A DNA stretch of 36,496 nucleotides. Source: Nitrospinota bacterium. GTDB lineage: Bacteria; Nitrospinota_A; UBA7883; JACRLM01. Within the stretch, counting starts at the first letter, position 1; each line of letters begins with the position of its first letter. A program made the position numbers and the translations under genes. Positions 28,910-36,496 of the stretch are shown piece by piece. The notes below the pieces were generated by a model. The model searched no databases. It was not told the DNA's origin and worked only from the letters and a program-made list of their open reading frames with translations. The DNA is taken from contig JADGAO010000002.1 in NCBI GenBank assembly GCA_015231995.1, positions 2,500-38,995 of the forward strand. The letters run 5' to 3'.

Positions 28910-30145
28910 TCAATCGCTGGATTTTATCTGGTCAATGGTCTGCTTCACCAACGTCTCGGCCACGTCGAGGGTCACTTCCCCGGCAACTTTCCTGAAGGAC
29001 TCAAGAAGGCTCGGAGCCATGTCCGACATGACGGCTTTAACCGCCGCTTCCACGCTGTCGCGCACGGCCTTGTCCGCGAACGCCGACGCAACTGCGGACT
29101 GCACAGCCGCTTCCACCACAGCCGGGATGTCCATGCCCATCAAGGCAGACCTCACGGCGCGTTCCACCGCCTCTTCCATCATGGAGGGGTTGACCGGGCT
29201 TGTATCTATCCGCCCGGAACCCGTGGCGGATGGCTTCGCCGGCGTTATCGGTTCTTCCTCCTCGATGGCCCTCAACATGGCCTGCGCTTCTTCGGAGAGG
29301 TCGTCTTCGAGGAAAACGGTCTTGTCTGCCCCGGCGAGTACGGCGTCCGGTTCCGTTTCTTCCGCATGTTCTCCCGGCGTTGTCCGTACAATGATTTCAT
29401 CCTCGTCCGCCAGGGCCTTTATCGCGGCGTCTGTCGCCGGGTACTCGGCCAATTCCAGGTCCGTCTCCGAACCGGTCAGCGTCTCCACCGCAAGGTCTTC
29501 GTCGTCGCCTTCTTTGTAATCATCGTCGGCGACGTCTTCCACCAGGTCGAGTATCTTCACCGAAGCCCCCGAGGGAGGCGCAGGTTGCACAGCCTCTGGA
29601 ACGGCGTCGGCTTTCTCTTCCACGTTGTCCCAGGCGGAGTTCAAGGCCCGCTCCATGTCTTCATCCCCGGTCTCCGAAGAGTCGAGCGAATCCATGATGC
29701 TGTCGAGCGATATGTCTATGTCCTCGAAAGTGTCGTCAAGCCCCTGGACGGGAGCCGGGCCAGCCCCTCCCGCAGTCGTGTTGATGGCCTCCATGACCTG
29801 CCGGACCATGTCCTCCGACCTGAACGGTTTTTCAAACCTGCCGGACGCTCCCACTCTTTTTGCTTTGTCTTCGTCGAAGTCGTCGAGGGCGGAGGAAAGC
29901 ATGTAGACGGGAATGGAGTTTGTGTCCGGATTTTTTTTAATGGCCTGGCAAAGCTCGAAACCGTCCATCTCCGGCATATTGACGTCGGCGATTATCATGT
30001 CCGGCTTTTCATTTAACGCCATCGAGAGAGCGGACTTGCCGTCGCTTGCGACCATGATGTCTATATCTTCACCCTCGAAGGCCAGCTCGAACACCTTCTG
30101 GATGGTGACGCTATCGTCCGCAATAAGGACGCAAATTTTGCTCAT
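28910..30145 (-). CDS. Response regulator with long acidic linker and helical C-terminal domain
   Basis: A 411-residue protein. Residues 1-125 are a complete receiver domain: acid pair Asp10/Asp11, phospho-acceptor Asp54 in IIADVNMPEMDG, Ser84/Ser85, and Lys106 before proline. Residues about 126-300 form a very acidic, low-complexity linker. Residues about 305-411 are helical and alanine- and valine-rich (EEAVERAVRSALMGMDIP, AVVEAAVQSAVASAFADKAV, SLLESFRKVAGEVTLDVAETLV). I recognise no DNA-binding or enzyme domain. The tail resembles helices in other deltaproteobacterial receiver proteins and, faintly, the PopZ C-terminal region; this is weak. It probably acts by protein contact. No kinase is adjacent; the hybrid kinase is 6.6 kb away beyond the efflux operon. 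Confidence 0.85.
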   Translation of the reverse strand: MSKICVLIADDSVTIQKVFELAFEGEDIDIMVASDGKSALSMALNEKPDMIIADVNMPEMDGFELCQAIKKNPDTNSIPVYMLSSALDDFDEDKAKRVGASGRFEKPFRSEDMVRQVMEAINTTAGGAGPAPVQGLDDTFEDIDISLDSIMDSLDSSETGDEDMERALNSAWDNVEEKADAVPEAVQPAPPSGASVKILDLVEDVADDDYKEGDDEDLAVETLTGSETDLELAEYPATDAAIKALADEDEIIVRTTPGEHAEETEPDAVLAGADKTVFLEDDLSEEAQAMLRAIEEEEPITPAKPSATGSGRIDTSPVNPSMMEEAVERAVRSALMGMDIPAVVEAAVQSAVASAFADKAVRDSVEAAVKAVMSDMAPSLLESFRKVAGEVTLDVAETLVKQTIDQIKSSD

Positions 30146-30449
30146 AAAACCATAATACGCTTGGAAACCCCTGAAAACACTTCTTTTTCGCCCATTTTAC
30201 GCCAGTTTTTCATTTGTGTCCAAAATTAACACAGTTTTTCCGGGCCTGTCAAACAATGCGATGCGAGCCTCTTGATATTATCTTCACCTGTTGTTAGCCT
30301 GAATCAAGATGTTGGATGTTTAAATCCCGTCTTGTGGCTGGGGATAAGTCGCCGTGACCGATTTCCGGCATACGCCATGCATAATCTAAAATCGTATAGC
30401 GCAGGCCCGCATGGCCTGATGCGCTGGCGGACTATTGGGGAGAGCGACG
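30146..30449. other. Divergent intergenic region between response regulator and cytochrome genes
   Basis: About 300 bases. It contains a minus-strand promoter candidate (30225-30252). I see no convincing plus-strand promoter, no repeat family member and no extra gene. Confidence 0.5.
30225..30252 (-). promoter_or_regulatory. Candidate sigma70 promoter of the response regulator gene
   Basis: On the minus strand a perfect TTGACA (30252-30247) and GTTAAT (30230-30225) are 16 bases apart. The transcript would start about 75 bases before the ATG at 30145. Confidence 0.45.
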
Positions 30450-31322
30450 ATGAAAAAGTCATTGGCTGTTTTGTTGACGATGACGTTGATGATGCTCGCC
30501 GCCTGCGGAGGCAGTACCACAAGCGGCGGCGGGGGTTCGTCCTCATCGTCTTCTTCCGGCGGGTCGAGCGCCGATTTAAGCTCCATCGCGCTTAAACCCG
30601 ACTTCTCGTGGCACGACTCATACCTGGTGGGGACGCACGCCTCATTCCCATGCGGGACCACCTGCCACACCCCGGCGCTCACCGCCAAAGCCGGCCCCTC
30701 CGCAGGCTATGCGGTGACTTCGGAAAGGAGACAGATATGTTACCAGTGCCACGCCGCCAACTATAACGCCACCAGTTTTATTAACCACGCGTCGTACAAC
30801 ATGGGGACGTATTGCAATTCCTGCCATTACTCTGACAGTTTCAAGACGCGCAACAGGATCAGCCACTCCTCGTACCACCAGTACATAACCGCATCCTGCG
30901 AGACGTGCCATGCAACTCGTTATCCCTCCAGCCATACTAACGGCAGGACTTCCGGTTGCGCGAATTGCCATACATACAGCAACGGAAGCTGGGGGTTCAA
31001 GACCGGCGCTCACATTTACACATCCGGTTGTTCCAGTTGTCACGCTGGCAAAAAACCGTCCAGCCACAGTAAGTACAACACGGACAGTTGCGAACTTTGC
31101 CACAGCTATCCGTCATGGAGCGGCGCCAGCTTCAACCATTCGGGCACATCGTCAGGTTGCTCCACCTGTCACAGCGGGCATTATTCCCCCTACTCGTGCG
31201 AGGGATGCCACACACAGGGGATAAGCTGGTCGTTCCGCCACAACTCCGTTACGTCGGAGAATTGCTACGCCTGTCATCCAAACGGGTCCGGCGAGGATGA
31301 CGAAGGCGGAGGCGATGATTGA
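30450..31322 (+). CDS. Multihaem c-type cytochrome lipoprotein (9 CXXCH, 1 CXXXCH)
   Basis: A 290-residue predicted electron-transfer lipoprotein. The lipoprotein signal peptide ends in LAAC with lipid-accepting Cys19. A flexible Gly/Ser linker spans about 20-42. Nine CXXCH haem sites start at residues 97, 122, 150, 170, 194, 214, 237, 250 and 272. A tenth site at Cys68 reads CGTTCH, with three residues between the cysteines. Many additional histidines can serve as distal ligands. The tail is acidic (EDDEGGGDD). I set the start at ATG 30450, preceded by GGGGAG; the frame extends to TTG 30435. It would sit at the periplasmic or outer face. No cytochrome maturation or reductase genes are near, so the donor and acceptor are unknown. 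Confidence 0.92.
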   Translation: MKKSLAVLLTMTLMMLAACGGSTTSGGGGSSSSSSSGGSSADLSSIALKPDFSWHDSYLVGTHASFPCGTTCHTPALTAKAGPSAGYAVTSERRQICYQCHAANYNATSFINHASYNMGTYCNSCHYSDSFKTRNRISHSSYHQYITASCETCHATRYPSSHTNGRTSGCANCHTYSNGSWGFKTGAHIYTSGCSSCHAGKKPSSHSKYNTDSCELCHSYPSWSGASFNHSGTSSGCSTCHSGHYSPYSCEGCHTQGISWSFRHNSVTSENCYACHPNGSGEDDEGGGDD

Positions 31323-31539
31323 TTGAAAACCATAGTAAATTTTCAGAACACAATCGCCTGGATGGTTCTGTCGCATCCGCTCCGCCGTTGCGTGGTAAAA
31401 TCGAACAGTGAGAAATAGCCGCTCCCTATGAGGCGCGGTTAACGCTACCTTTGCGGGGGGCGCTATGGAAGTCCGCGACATAACATCGGATGGAAGCCAT
31501 GCGCGGCTGGAGCGCATATGGCCGGATGAGGCGGGTATC

Positions 31540-32478
31540 GTGACTGCGCGAATTATGCGATTGTTTGCCGTCTCCACATTTGCGCTCGTCTTTCAACTGT
31601 CTATGGAGTCGAACGCGCAGTCTTTCTACAAATGGGTGGACGACGATGGTGAAATTCACTACTCCGACACCTCAGCAGGCGTCCCCGCCAAATACCGGAA
31701 TCAGGTCAAAGAAGGGCAATTCGCAAAACGGCCTCCGCAATCCTCCGAAAGCCGTTCCAATAGCCCTCAGCCTGCGGAGGCGGTCTCTTCCAAAGACGCG
31801 GAACGGAAACTGAAAAAATACGAAATACCATACATCGCCTACGAAGGTTCGGCTCGGCGGATAATCATCCCGGTCAGGTTCAATAATTCGGTCACCGTCA
31901 ACATGGCGCTGGACACGGGCGCTCCGGGACTTGTTATTTCCACCCAACTCGCCGAGAGGCTGGGCCTTTTCGAAAAAGACGCCGGGTTGTTGTTGACTCA
32001 AGCAGGCGGGATAGGTGGCTCGACCCCAGCCATGCGGACTGTGATAGAGACGATACAGGTCGGCGACGCAAAGGACACGTTCATCCCAGCCACCATCACG
32101 GCCAAGCTTACGGCGGCGTTCGAGGGGCTTGTGGGGATGGATTTCATGTCCAACTTTTCCGTGACGATAGACACGCAGGGGAGGAAACTTGTATTGGAGG
32201 AACTGCAGTCTTCGTCGGCTAGGCCCGGCGGGCACGACGAGGATTGGTGGCGCATAAACTTTCACGATTTTGCGGCCGCACGGGCGGATTGGCGCAGGTT
32301 CGCCGACATTATGGCGGAGCAGGAACGCAACCGCACACTGCCCGGCGTTAGCTCCAGCCAGATAAAGCAGTGGAAGGCGGTGGCGGAAAAACAGTATATC
32401 GAGGCCGACAAGCTTTTCACCAGGCTCGACAGGCACGCCGCTAATAATTCAGTGCCGATGAATTGGCGGAAGTATTAG
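31540..32478 (+). CDS. Retropepsin-like aspartic protease with DUF4124 domain
   Basis: A predicted exported protein of 312 residues. A signal peptide (LFAVSTFALVFQLSMESNA) is followed by a DUF4124 domain (FYKWVDDDGEIHYSDTSAGVP at about 29-49), a proline- and serine-rich linker, and a retropepsin-like domain with the active site ALDTGAPGLVIS (DTGA at 125-128), then FEGLVGMDFMSNFSVTIDTQGRKLVL. A helical C-terminal tail follows. Retropepsin-like domains of this type act as dimers; one DTGA is present, as expected. GTG 31540, with GAGGCGGG upstream, gives a normal signal peptide; ATG 31555 is also possible and the longest frame starts at 31465. The substrate is unknown. Confidence 0.83.
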   Translation: MTARIMRLFAVSTFALVFQLSMESNAQSFYKWVDDDGEIHYSDTSAGVPAKYRNQVKEGQFAKRPPQSSESRSNSPQPAEAVSSKDAERKLKKYEIPYIAYEGSARRIIIPVRFNNSVTVNMALDTGAPGLVISTQLAERLGLFEKDAGLLLTQAGGIGGSTPAMRTVIETIQVGDAKDTFIPATITAKLTAAFEGLVGMDFMSNFSVTIDTQGRKLVLEELQSSSARPGGHDEDWWRINFHDFAAARADWRRFADIMAEQERNRTLPGVSSSQIKQWKAVAEKQYIEADKLFTRLDRHAANNSVPMNWRKY

Positions 32479-32527
32479 GCGATAAGAGGCCAGGCCATTT
32501 CAGAACGGCGTTCGGGCGCGCCAAAAA

Positions 32528-32947
32528 TCAAATATCTGATGTGCAGTTTGGGCATCGGGTCGCTTTGACCGATATCGTTGAAAAGCATTTGGGGCAATCT
32601 CTTGTCGTCGGTTCGGCGGGTTTGGCTTGCTCTTTCTTTTTCAGGCGGTTCATCTGCTTTATTACGACAAATATCGTGAAGGCCACTATCAGGAAGTTCA
32701 AAACCGTGTTGATGAACAACCCGTATTTAATCACCACCGCCTCCGCCGTCGCTGTCTTTCCCCGGAGCGTTATGGACAAATCGGAGAAATCCACGTTGCT
32801 CATCAACATTCCCACAATCGGCATGATCATGTGGTTGACAAGCGAAGTGACGATGCTACCGAAAGCTCCGCCGATTATCACGCCGACCGCCATGTCAACG
32901 ACGTTGCCCTTTGACGCGAATTCCTTGAACTCCTGAAGCATTCCCAT
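32528..32947 (-). CDS. mscL: Large-conductance mechanosensitive channel MscL with zinc-ribbon tail
   Basis: A 139-residue membrane channel that opens under high membrane tension and releases solutes on osmotic downshock. The N-terminal helix MGMLQEFKEFASKGNVVDMAVGVIIGGAFG and the first membrane helix (15-45) are highly typical, and the second is at about 75-97. After the usual basic KKKEQAKP stretch the protein ends in a zinc-ribbon-like CPKC (118-121) and CPNC (132-135) module. The ribosome-binding site AAAGGAG lies six bases from the ATG. The gene converges on the aspartic protease gene. Confidence 0.95.
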   Translation of the reverse strand: MGMLQEFKEFASKGNVVDMAVGVIIGGAFGSIVTSLVNHMIMPIVGMLMSNVDFSDLSITLRGKTATAEAVVIKYGLFINTVLNFLIVAFTIFVVIKQMNRLKKKEQAKPAEPTTRDCPKCFSTISVKATRCPNCTSDI

Positions 32948-33107
32948 CGCCAGCTCCTTTGCGAATATGTCCGAGTTTTACGCCTGAGCCCCCACCGTCT
33001 CTCGCTTGCGTCCGGTGGGTTCCATAATAGCAGTTATTTTTTACAGTCGGCGCTCTGGCTTTATAGCCGCCATTTTCCGGGCCACGGGAGGTTGGCTGAA
33101 ACGGTGA

Positions 33108-35741
33108 TCAGCCCCTCAGCTTCTTTCTCCACTCCGCAATCTTGTTAAGAGCCTCCACAGGGGTCATGCTGTTGACGTCGAGTTTTTTCAACTCGTCCTC
33201 CACCTCGCTTGTGTAAGGCGAAAATAGGCTCAACTGATAAACCGGCTGGGCCTGCGCCCCGCTGGCTTTTAACTTGGGATGCCCGGAGGCGTCAATCTCG
33301 TTGGCCTCAAGCTGTGTGAGAATTTCCCCAGCCCTCGTTATCACCTCGCGCGGCAGGCCAGCCAGCCGCGCAACCTGTATTCCGTAGCTTTTGTCCGCGC
33401 CGCCCTCGATTATCTTGCGCAGGAAGATGATTTCGTCGTTCCACTCCCGCACGGCCACGGAGAGGTTTTTCACGCCGGGCATGGAATCGGCCAGTTCCGC
33501 AAGCTCGTGGTAGTGCGTGGCGAAAAGCGTGCGCGCGCCGATCTTGCGTATATGCTCCGCAACTGCCCACGCTATCGAGATGCCGTCGAAGGTGGATGTG
33601 CCGCGTCCGATTTCGTCTAGCACGATGAGGCTTTTGGCCGTGGCGTTGTGTAGGATTAACGCGGTCTCGTTCATCTCCACCATGAAGGTTGACCGGCCTT
33701 TCTGCAGATGATCCTGCGCGCCGACACGGGTGAATATCCTGTCGCACACGCCTATCCGCGCCGAATCCGCAGGGACGTACGCCCCCGTCTGCGCGAGCAG
33801 GCATATCAAGGCCACCTGGCGGATGAACGTGGATTTACCCGCCATGTTCGGCCCGGTGATGATGGAGATCATGGCCGCCTCCCCGTCGAGGTACGCGTCG
33901 TTTGGCGTGAACCGCTCGGTCAACCCCGCACGCTCCAGCGCGGGGTGCCGCCCGGCCTTTATCTCGATAACGCCGCTGTCGTCCACCACCGGCTCCGCAT
34001 ACCCGCGTGTTTTGGCGACATGGGCGAGCGTCGCGTAAACGTCTATCTCGCCCGCGATAACGGCCATCGTCTGCGCCTGCCTCACGTTTTCCGACACCTT
34101 GCCGCGCACATCCGTAAACAGCGCAAGCTCTAAATCCAGCGCGTGTTCCTCGGCGTTTTGTATCTTGTCCTCAAGCTCTTTTAGCGCGGGGGAGACGAAC
34201 CTCTCGGCGTTGACCAGCGACTGTTTACGCATCCATTCCGCAGGCACGGTCTCCGCCTGTCTGCGGGTGACTTCGAAGAAATATCCGAAGACCCTGTTGT
34301 ACTTTATTTTCAGGTTGGATATCCCGGATCGCGCCCGTTCCTGCTCCTCGAGTTTCAGTATCAGCCCGCGCGCGTCTTTCTGCACGGAACGAAACTCGTC
34401 TAGCTGTGGATCGTATCCTTCCTGTATAACCCCGCCGTCGCGGGCGTGGACGGGCGCGTTTGGCGAAATGGCGCGTACAAGAAGCTGGGCCAACTCCCCC
34501 ATCTCTTCCCACATGGATTTCCACACTCGCCCTATCGAAGTATCGAGCGGCTCCACCGACATCCTCAATTTAGGAAGCCGCAGTAGGGCCTCTTTGAGCG
34601 CAAGCAAGTCGCGAGGGGAGCAGTTCGGCCCGGCGGCCCGGCCAACGGCGCGTTCCATGTCGCCAAGACCTGTCAACGTTTCCCTTATCGAATCTTTCAT
34701 GGGCCGGTTGTCGAAAAACGCTCTTACCGTCTCCTGCCGTTCGCGTATGGCATCAACGCCGGTGAGCGGCGCCAGTATCCATTCCTTCAAAAGCCGTCCG
34801 CCCATCGGCGTGGCGGTTTCGTCGAGGAGGCCAAGCAAAGAGCCCTCCCTGCCGCCGTCCATGATGTTGCGGGCCAGTTCCAGGTTCCTGCGTGTGGCGT
34901 GGTCGAGAAGCATGTGGTCGGACGGGTTTTTGACGACTATCCGGTTGAGATGCGCGATGGCGCCCTTCTGCGTTTCGGCGAGGTAATGGACGACCGCCCC
35001 TGCGGCGCAGGTCGCAAGGTCCATTTCCTCAAGCCCGAACCCGTCGAGGTTCGCCACCTTGAAACGCTCCAGCAGAACGCTTCGAGCCGTCTCGCGGTCG
35101 AACGTCCAGTCTTCCACCTTGTCCACAACGGCTCCGAATGCGGCCAGCGTCCGCGCAAGCGAGGGGCTTATTTCGTTGACGCTGTTGGGGGCGAGTATCT
35201 GGCGGGCGTCGAGCCTGTCGAGTTCGTTTTCCAGATCGCCGATGGAGTTGTCGCCTGTGAATTCCATCACCCAGACAAGGCCGGTGGAGACGTCTGCGGC
35301 GGCCAGCCCGAACCCGCGCCTGCCCGGGGCGACTGCGGCGAGGAAGTTGTGGGAACGGTCGTCGAGCAGGGCAGGCTCCATCACCGCGCCCGGAGTGACC
35401 ACGCGGGTGATATCCCTTTTCACGATGCCCTTGGCGAAACGCGGGTCTTCCATCTGGTCGCACACCGCCACCTTGAATCCGGCACGGATCATTTTGGCGA
35501 GGTAGCCTTCCACCGCGTGATGCGGCACACCGCACATGGGGACTTGCGACTCCGACCCTTTGTCCCGCGTCGTAAGCGCGATGTTGAGGACTTTGGAGGC
35601 GGTCACGGCGTCTTCCCCGAACATCTCGTAAAAATCGCCCATTCGGAAAAAGAGGATCGCGTCCGGCCTTTGCCGTTTTAGGTCCATGTACTGGCGCATC
35701 ATGGGCGTGAGCGTTGCTGTGGAAGGGGCGTTTTTACTCAA
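33108..35741 (-). CDS. mutS: DNA mismatch repair protein MutS
   Basis: An 877-residue mismatch-recognition ATPase. The mismatch-binding Phe-X-Glu motif is GDFYEMF (Phe37, Glu39). Walker A is GPNMAGKST (630-638) and Walker B is IVLDEIGRGTSTFDG (Asp709, Glu710). The C-terminal part has FATHYHELAELADSMPGV and ends KIAEWRKKL. Length and order of domains fit MutS1. The start overlaps the HIT gene by eight bases, so the two genes are coupled. No mutL is in the window. Confidence 0.98.
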   Translation of the reverse strand: MSKNAPSTATLTPMMRQYMDLKRQRPDAILFFRMGDFYEMFGEDAVTASKVLNIALTTRDKGSESQVPMCGVPHHAVEGYLAKMIRAGFKVAVCDQMEDPRFAKGIVKRDITRVVTPGAVMEPALLDDRSHNFLAAVAPGRRGFGLAAADVSTGLVWVMEFTGDNSIGDLENELDRLDARQILAPNSVNEISPSLARTLAAFGAVVDKVEDWTFDRETARSVLLERFKVANLDGFGLEEMDLATCAAGAVVHYLAETQKGAIAHLNRIVVKNPSDHMLLDHATRRNLELARNIMDGGREGSLLGLLDETATPMGGRLLKEWILAPLTGVDAIRERQETVRAFFDNRPMKDSIRETLTGLGDMERAVGRAAGPNCSPRDLLALKEALLRLPKLRMSVEPLDTSIGRVWKSMWEEMGELAQLLVRAISPNAPVHARDGGVIQEGYDPQLDEFRSVQKDARGLILKLEEQERARSGISNLKIKYNRVFGYFFEVTRRQAETVPAEWMRKQSLVNAERFVSPALKELEDKIQNAEEHALDLELALFTDVRGKVSENVRQAQTMAVIAGEIDVYATLAHVAKTRGYAEPVVDDSGVIEIKAGRHPALERAGLTERFTPNDAYLDGEAAMISIITGPNMAGKSTFIRQVALICLLAQTGAYVPADSARIGVCDRIFTRVGAQDHLQKGRSTFMVEMNETALILHNATAKSLIVLDEIGRGTSTFDGISIAWAVAEHIRKIGARTLFATHYHELAELADSMPGVKNLSVAVREWNDEIIFLRKIIEGGADKSYGIQVARLAGLPREVITRAGEILTQLEANEIDASGHPKLKASGAQAQPVYQLSLFSPYTSEVEDELKKLDVNSMTPVEALNKIAEWRKKLRG

Positions 35742-36228
35742 CGCTGGCGAAAGCCTCTTTGAGGGTGTGGTACGTCTCCTCCAGACATTGCGGAATGACG
35801 CGCACGCCGCCGACGGCGGTCATGAAGTTGATGTCGCCGCTCCAGCGGGGGACGATGTGGACGTGCAGATGCTCGTCAATTCCAGCGCCGCCAGCTTTGC
35901 CGAGGTTTACGCCGATGTTGAACCCGTCCGGTTTCATCGCTTTTTTCAGGGCGCGCACGGCCCGCGCGGTAAGCTCGGCGGATTCGGCCAGCTCGGCGGA
36001 GGTGAGGTTTTCGTAATCGGACAGGTGGCGGAAGGGGACGATCATCAGGTGCCCGTTGTTGTATGGGTAGAGGTTCATAATTACGTAACAGGTCGTCCCA
36101 CGGTGGATGATGTGGTTGCGCTCGTCCTCGTCCATCTTCGGCATATCGCACAGGACGCACCCGTCCGGCTTTTCGCCCAATATGTAGCCGATGCGCCAGG
36201 GCGCCCACATGGTTTTTCCGCCGGACAT
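35734..36228 (-). CDS. HIT-family (diadenosine polyphosphate phosphorylase-like) hydrolase
   Basis: A 164-residue HIT protein. The histidine triad is EHLHVHIVPRW (His120, His122, His124). The N-terminus MWAPWRIGYI and the DGCVLCDMP (Cys24, Cys27) pair are typical of the group related to Ap4A phosphorylase. The NNGHLMIVPFRHL segment also fits. It would act on nucleotide phosphate esters in the cytoplasm. I set the start at ATG 36228, with GGGGAG seven bases upstream, rather than the GTG at 36243. It overlaps mutS by eight bases, so a link to nucleotide housekeeping is plausible. Confidence 0.93.
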   Translation of the reverse strand: MSGGKTMWAPWRIGYILGEKPDGCVLCDMPKMDEDERNHIIHRGTTCYVIMNLYPYNNGHLMIVPFRHLSDYENLTSAELAESAELTARAVRALKKAMKPDGFNIGVNLGKAGGAGIDEHLHVHIVPRWSGDINFMTAVGGVRVIPQCLEETYHTLKEAFASVE

Positions 36229-36288
36229 TACGAGTCTCCCCACCGATGGTTTTATGGACGGGCGGGATGATCCATCCGTCCGGGTTTA

Positions 36289-36294
36289 ATTATA
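36289..36294 (-). promoter_or_regulatory. Candidate -10 box of the HIT-mutS operon
   Basis: On the minus strand a perfect TATAAT lies about 60 bases before the HIT start at 36228. I see no good -35 box at 16-18 bases, so the assignment rests on the -10 box and its position. Confidence 0.35.
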
Positions 36295-36440
36295 CATGGG
36301 ATGGGGAGTCATGCGGCGTGGTTTGGCTTTCCACATTTTGCCCTGCGGACTTATTGGAATAATGAACCTGCTCTGGCAACCATTTCCCTTTCTCCCTAGC
36401 AAGGAGACCTTTGCATAAATCGTTGACCAATGATCCTGCC

Positions 36441-36481
36441 CCCTCTCCCGCGCCATATCGCGGGAGAGGGTTGGGGTGAGG
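36441..36481. repeat. CCCTCTCCC inverted repeat
   Basis: CCCTCTCCCGCG and CGCGGGAGAGGG form a perfect 12-base-pair stem around a six-base loop, followed by TTGGGGTGAGGG. This type of intergenic palindrome is common in proteobacteria. It is near the window edge, so its full extent is unknown. Confidence 0.7.
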
Positions 36482-36496
36482 GCTACAAACAGTGTT

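Noticed and set aside
34099..34986. 295-codon Ser/Arg-rich plus-strand frame within mutS
   Set aside because: Low-complexity shadow of MutS; no start site or domain.

Overview
This window looks like chromosomal DNA of a Gram-negative bacterium of moderately high GC. Several things show an outer membrane: a TolC-type channel, a LolA-like protein with an FtsX-like permease, and a lipoprotein cytochrome. The gene mix suggests a member of the deltaproteobacterial / Nitrospinota / Nitrospirota grade: a SUF-only Fe-S operon, a DHH-CBS-CCA tRNA nucleotidyltransferase fusion, a multihaem lipocytochrome, and many multi-hairpin intergenic repeats. This placement is inferred from content. I see no rRNA or complete tRNA, no CRISPR array, no insertion sequence with a transposase, and no phage genes.

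Layout. (1) 1-4462, minus strand: an RNA-binding/nuclease-fold NYN protein, aguB and aguA (the agmatine to putrescine route), yaeQ, then a LolA-like protein overlapping an FtsX-like permease cut by the window edge. (2) 4742-8545: an ATP-grasp ligase converging on a large DHH-CBS-tRNA nucleotidyltransferase. (3) 9018-13120, plus strand: a compact cassette of a lysine 2,3-aminomutase-like radical SAM enzyme, two different D-Ala-D-Ala-ligase-like ATP-grasp enzymes and a GNAT acetyltransferase. It reads like a small pathway making a beta-lysine-containing, possibly acetylated peptide, and is the best candidate here for an undescribed system. (4) 13284-19944, plus strand: a SUF operon with an unusual head. 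A NifU-like protein that lacks the scaffold cysteines and an SRPBCC protein come first, then sufB, sufC, sufD, sufS and sufU. (5) 20538-22298: a hybrid histidine kinase with a PilJ/NarX-type sensor. (6) 22343-28726, minus strand: a complete tripartite efflux operon (TolC, HlyD, two ABC ATPases, two ABC-2 permeases), like E. coli ybhGFSR but with the tandem ATPase split in two. (7) 28910-30145, minus strand: a response regulator with a long acidic, helical tail. (8) 30450-32478, plus strand: a multihaem lipocytochrome and a DUF4124-retropepsin protein. (9) 32528-36228, minus strand: mscL with a zinc-ribbon tail, mutS, and a HIT-family hydrolase overlapping mutS.

Intergenic spaces hold at least four families of short palindromic repeats: about 61 bp GTAGGGGC elements (two copies, inverted), about 90 bp multi-hairpin elements (three copies), hairpins with a TTCTT-like loop (three copies), and TGTCAT-ended elements (about two copies). 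One repeat supplies the stop codon of the tRNA nucleotidyltransferase gene. Another lies just upstream of the acetyltransferase gene. Start codons were chosen from ribosome-binding sites and homologous N-termini, and several differ from the longest open frame.
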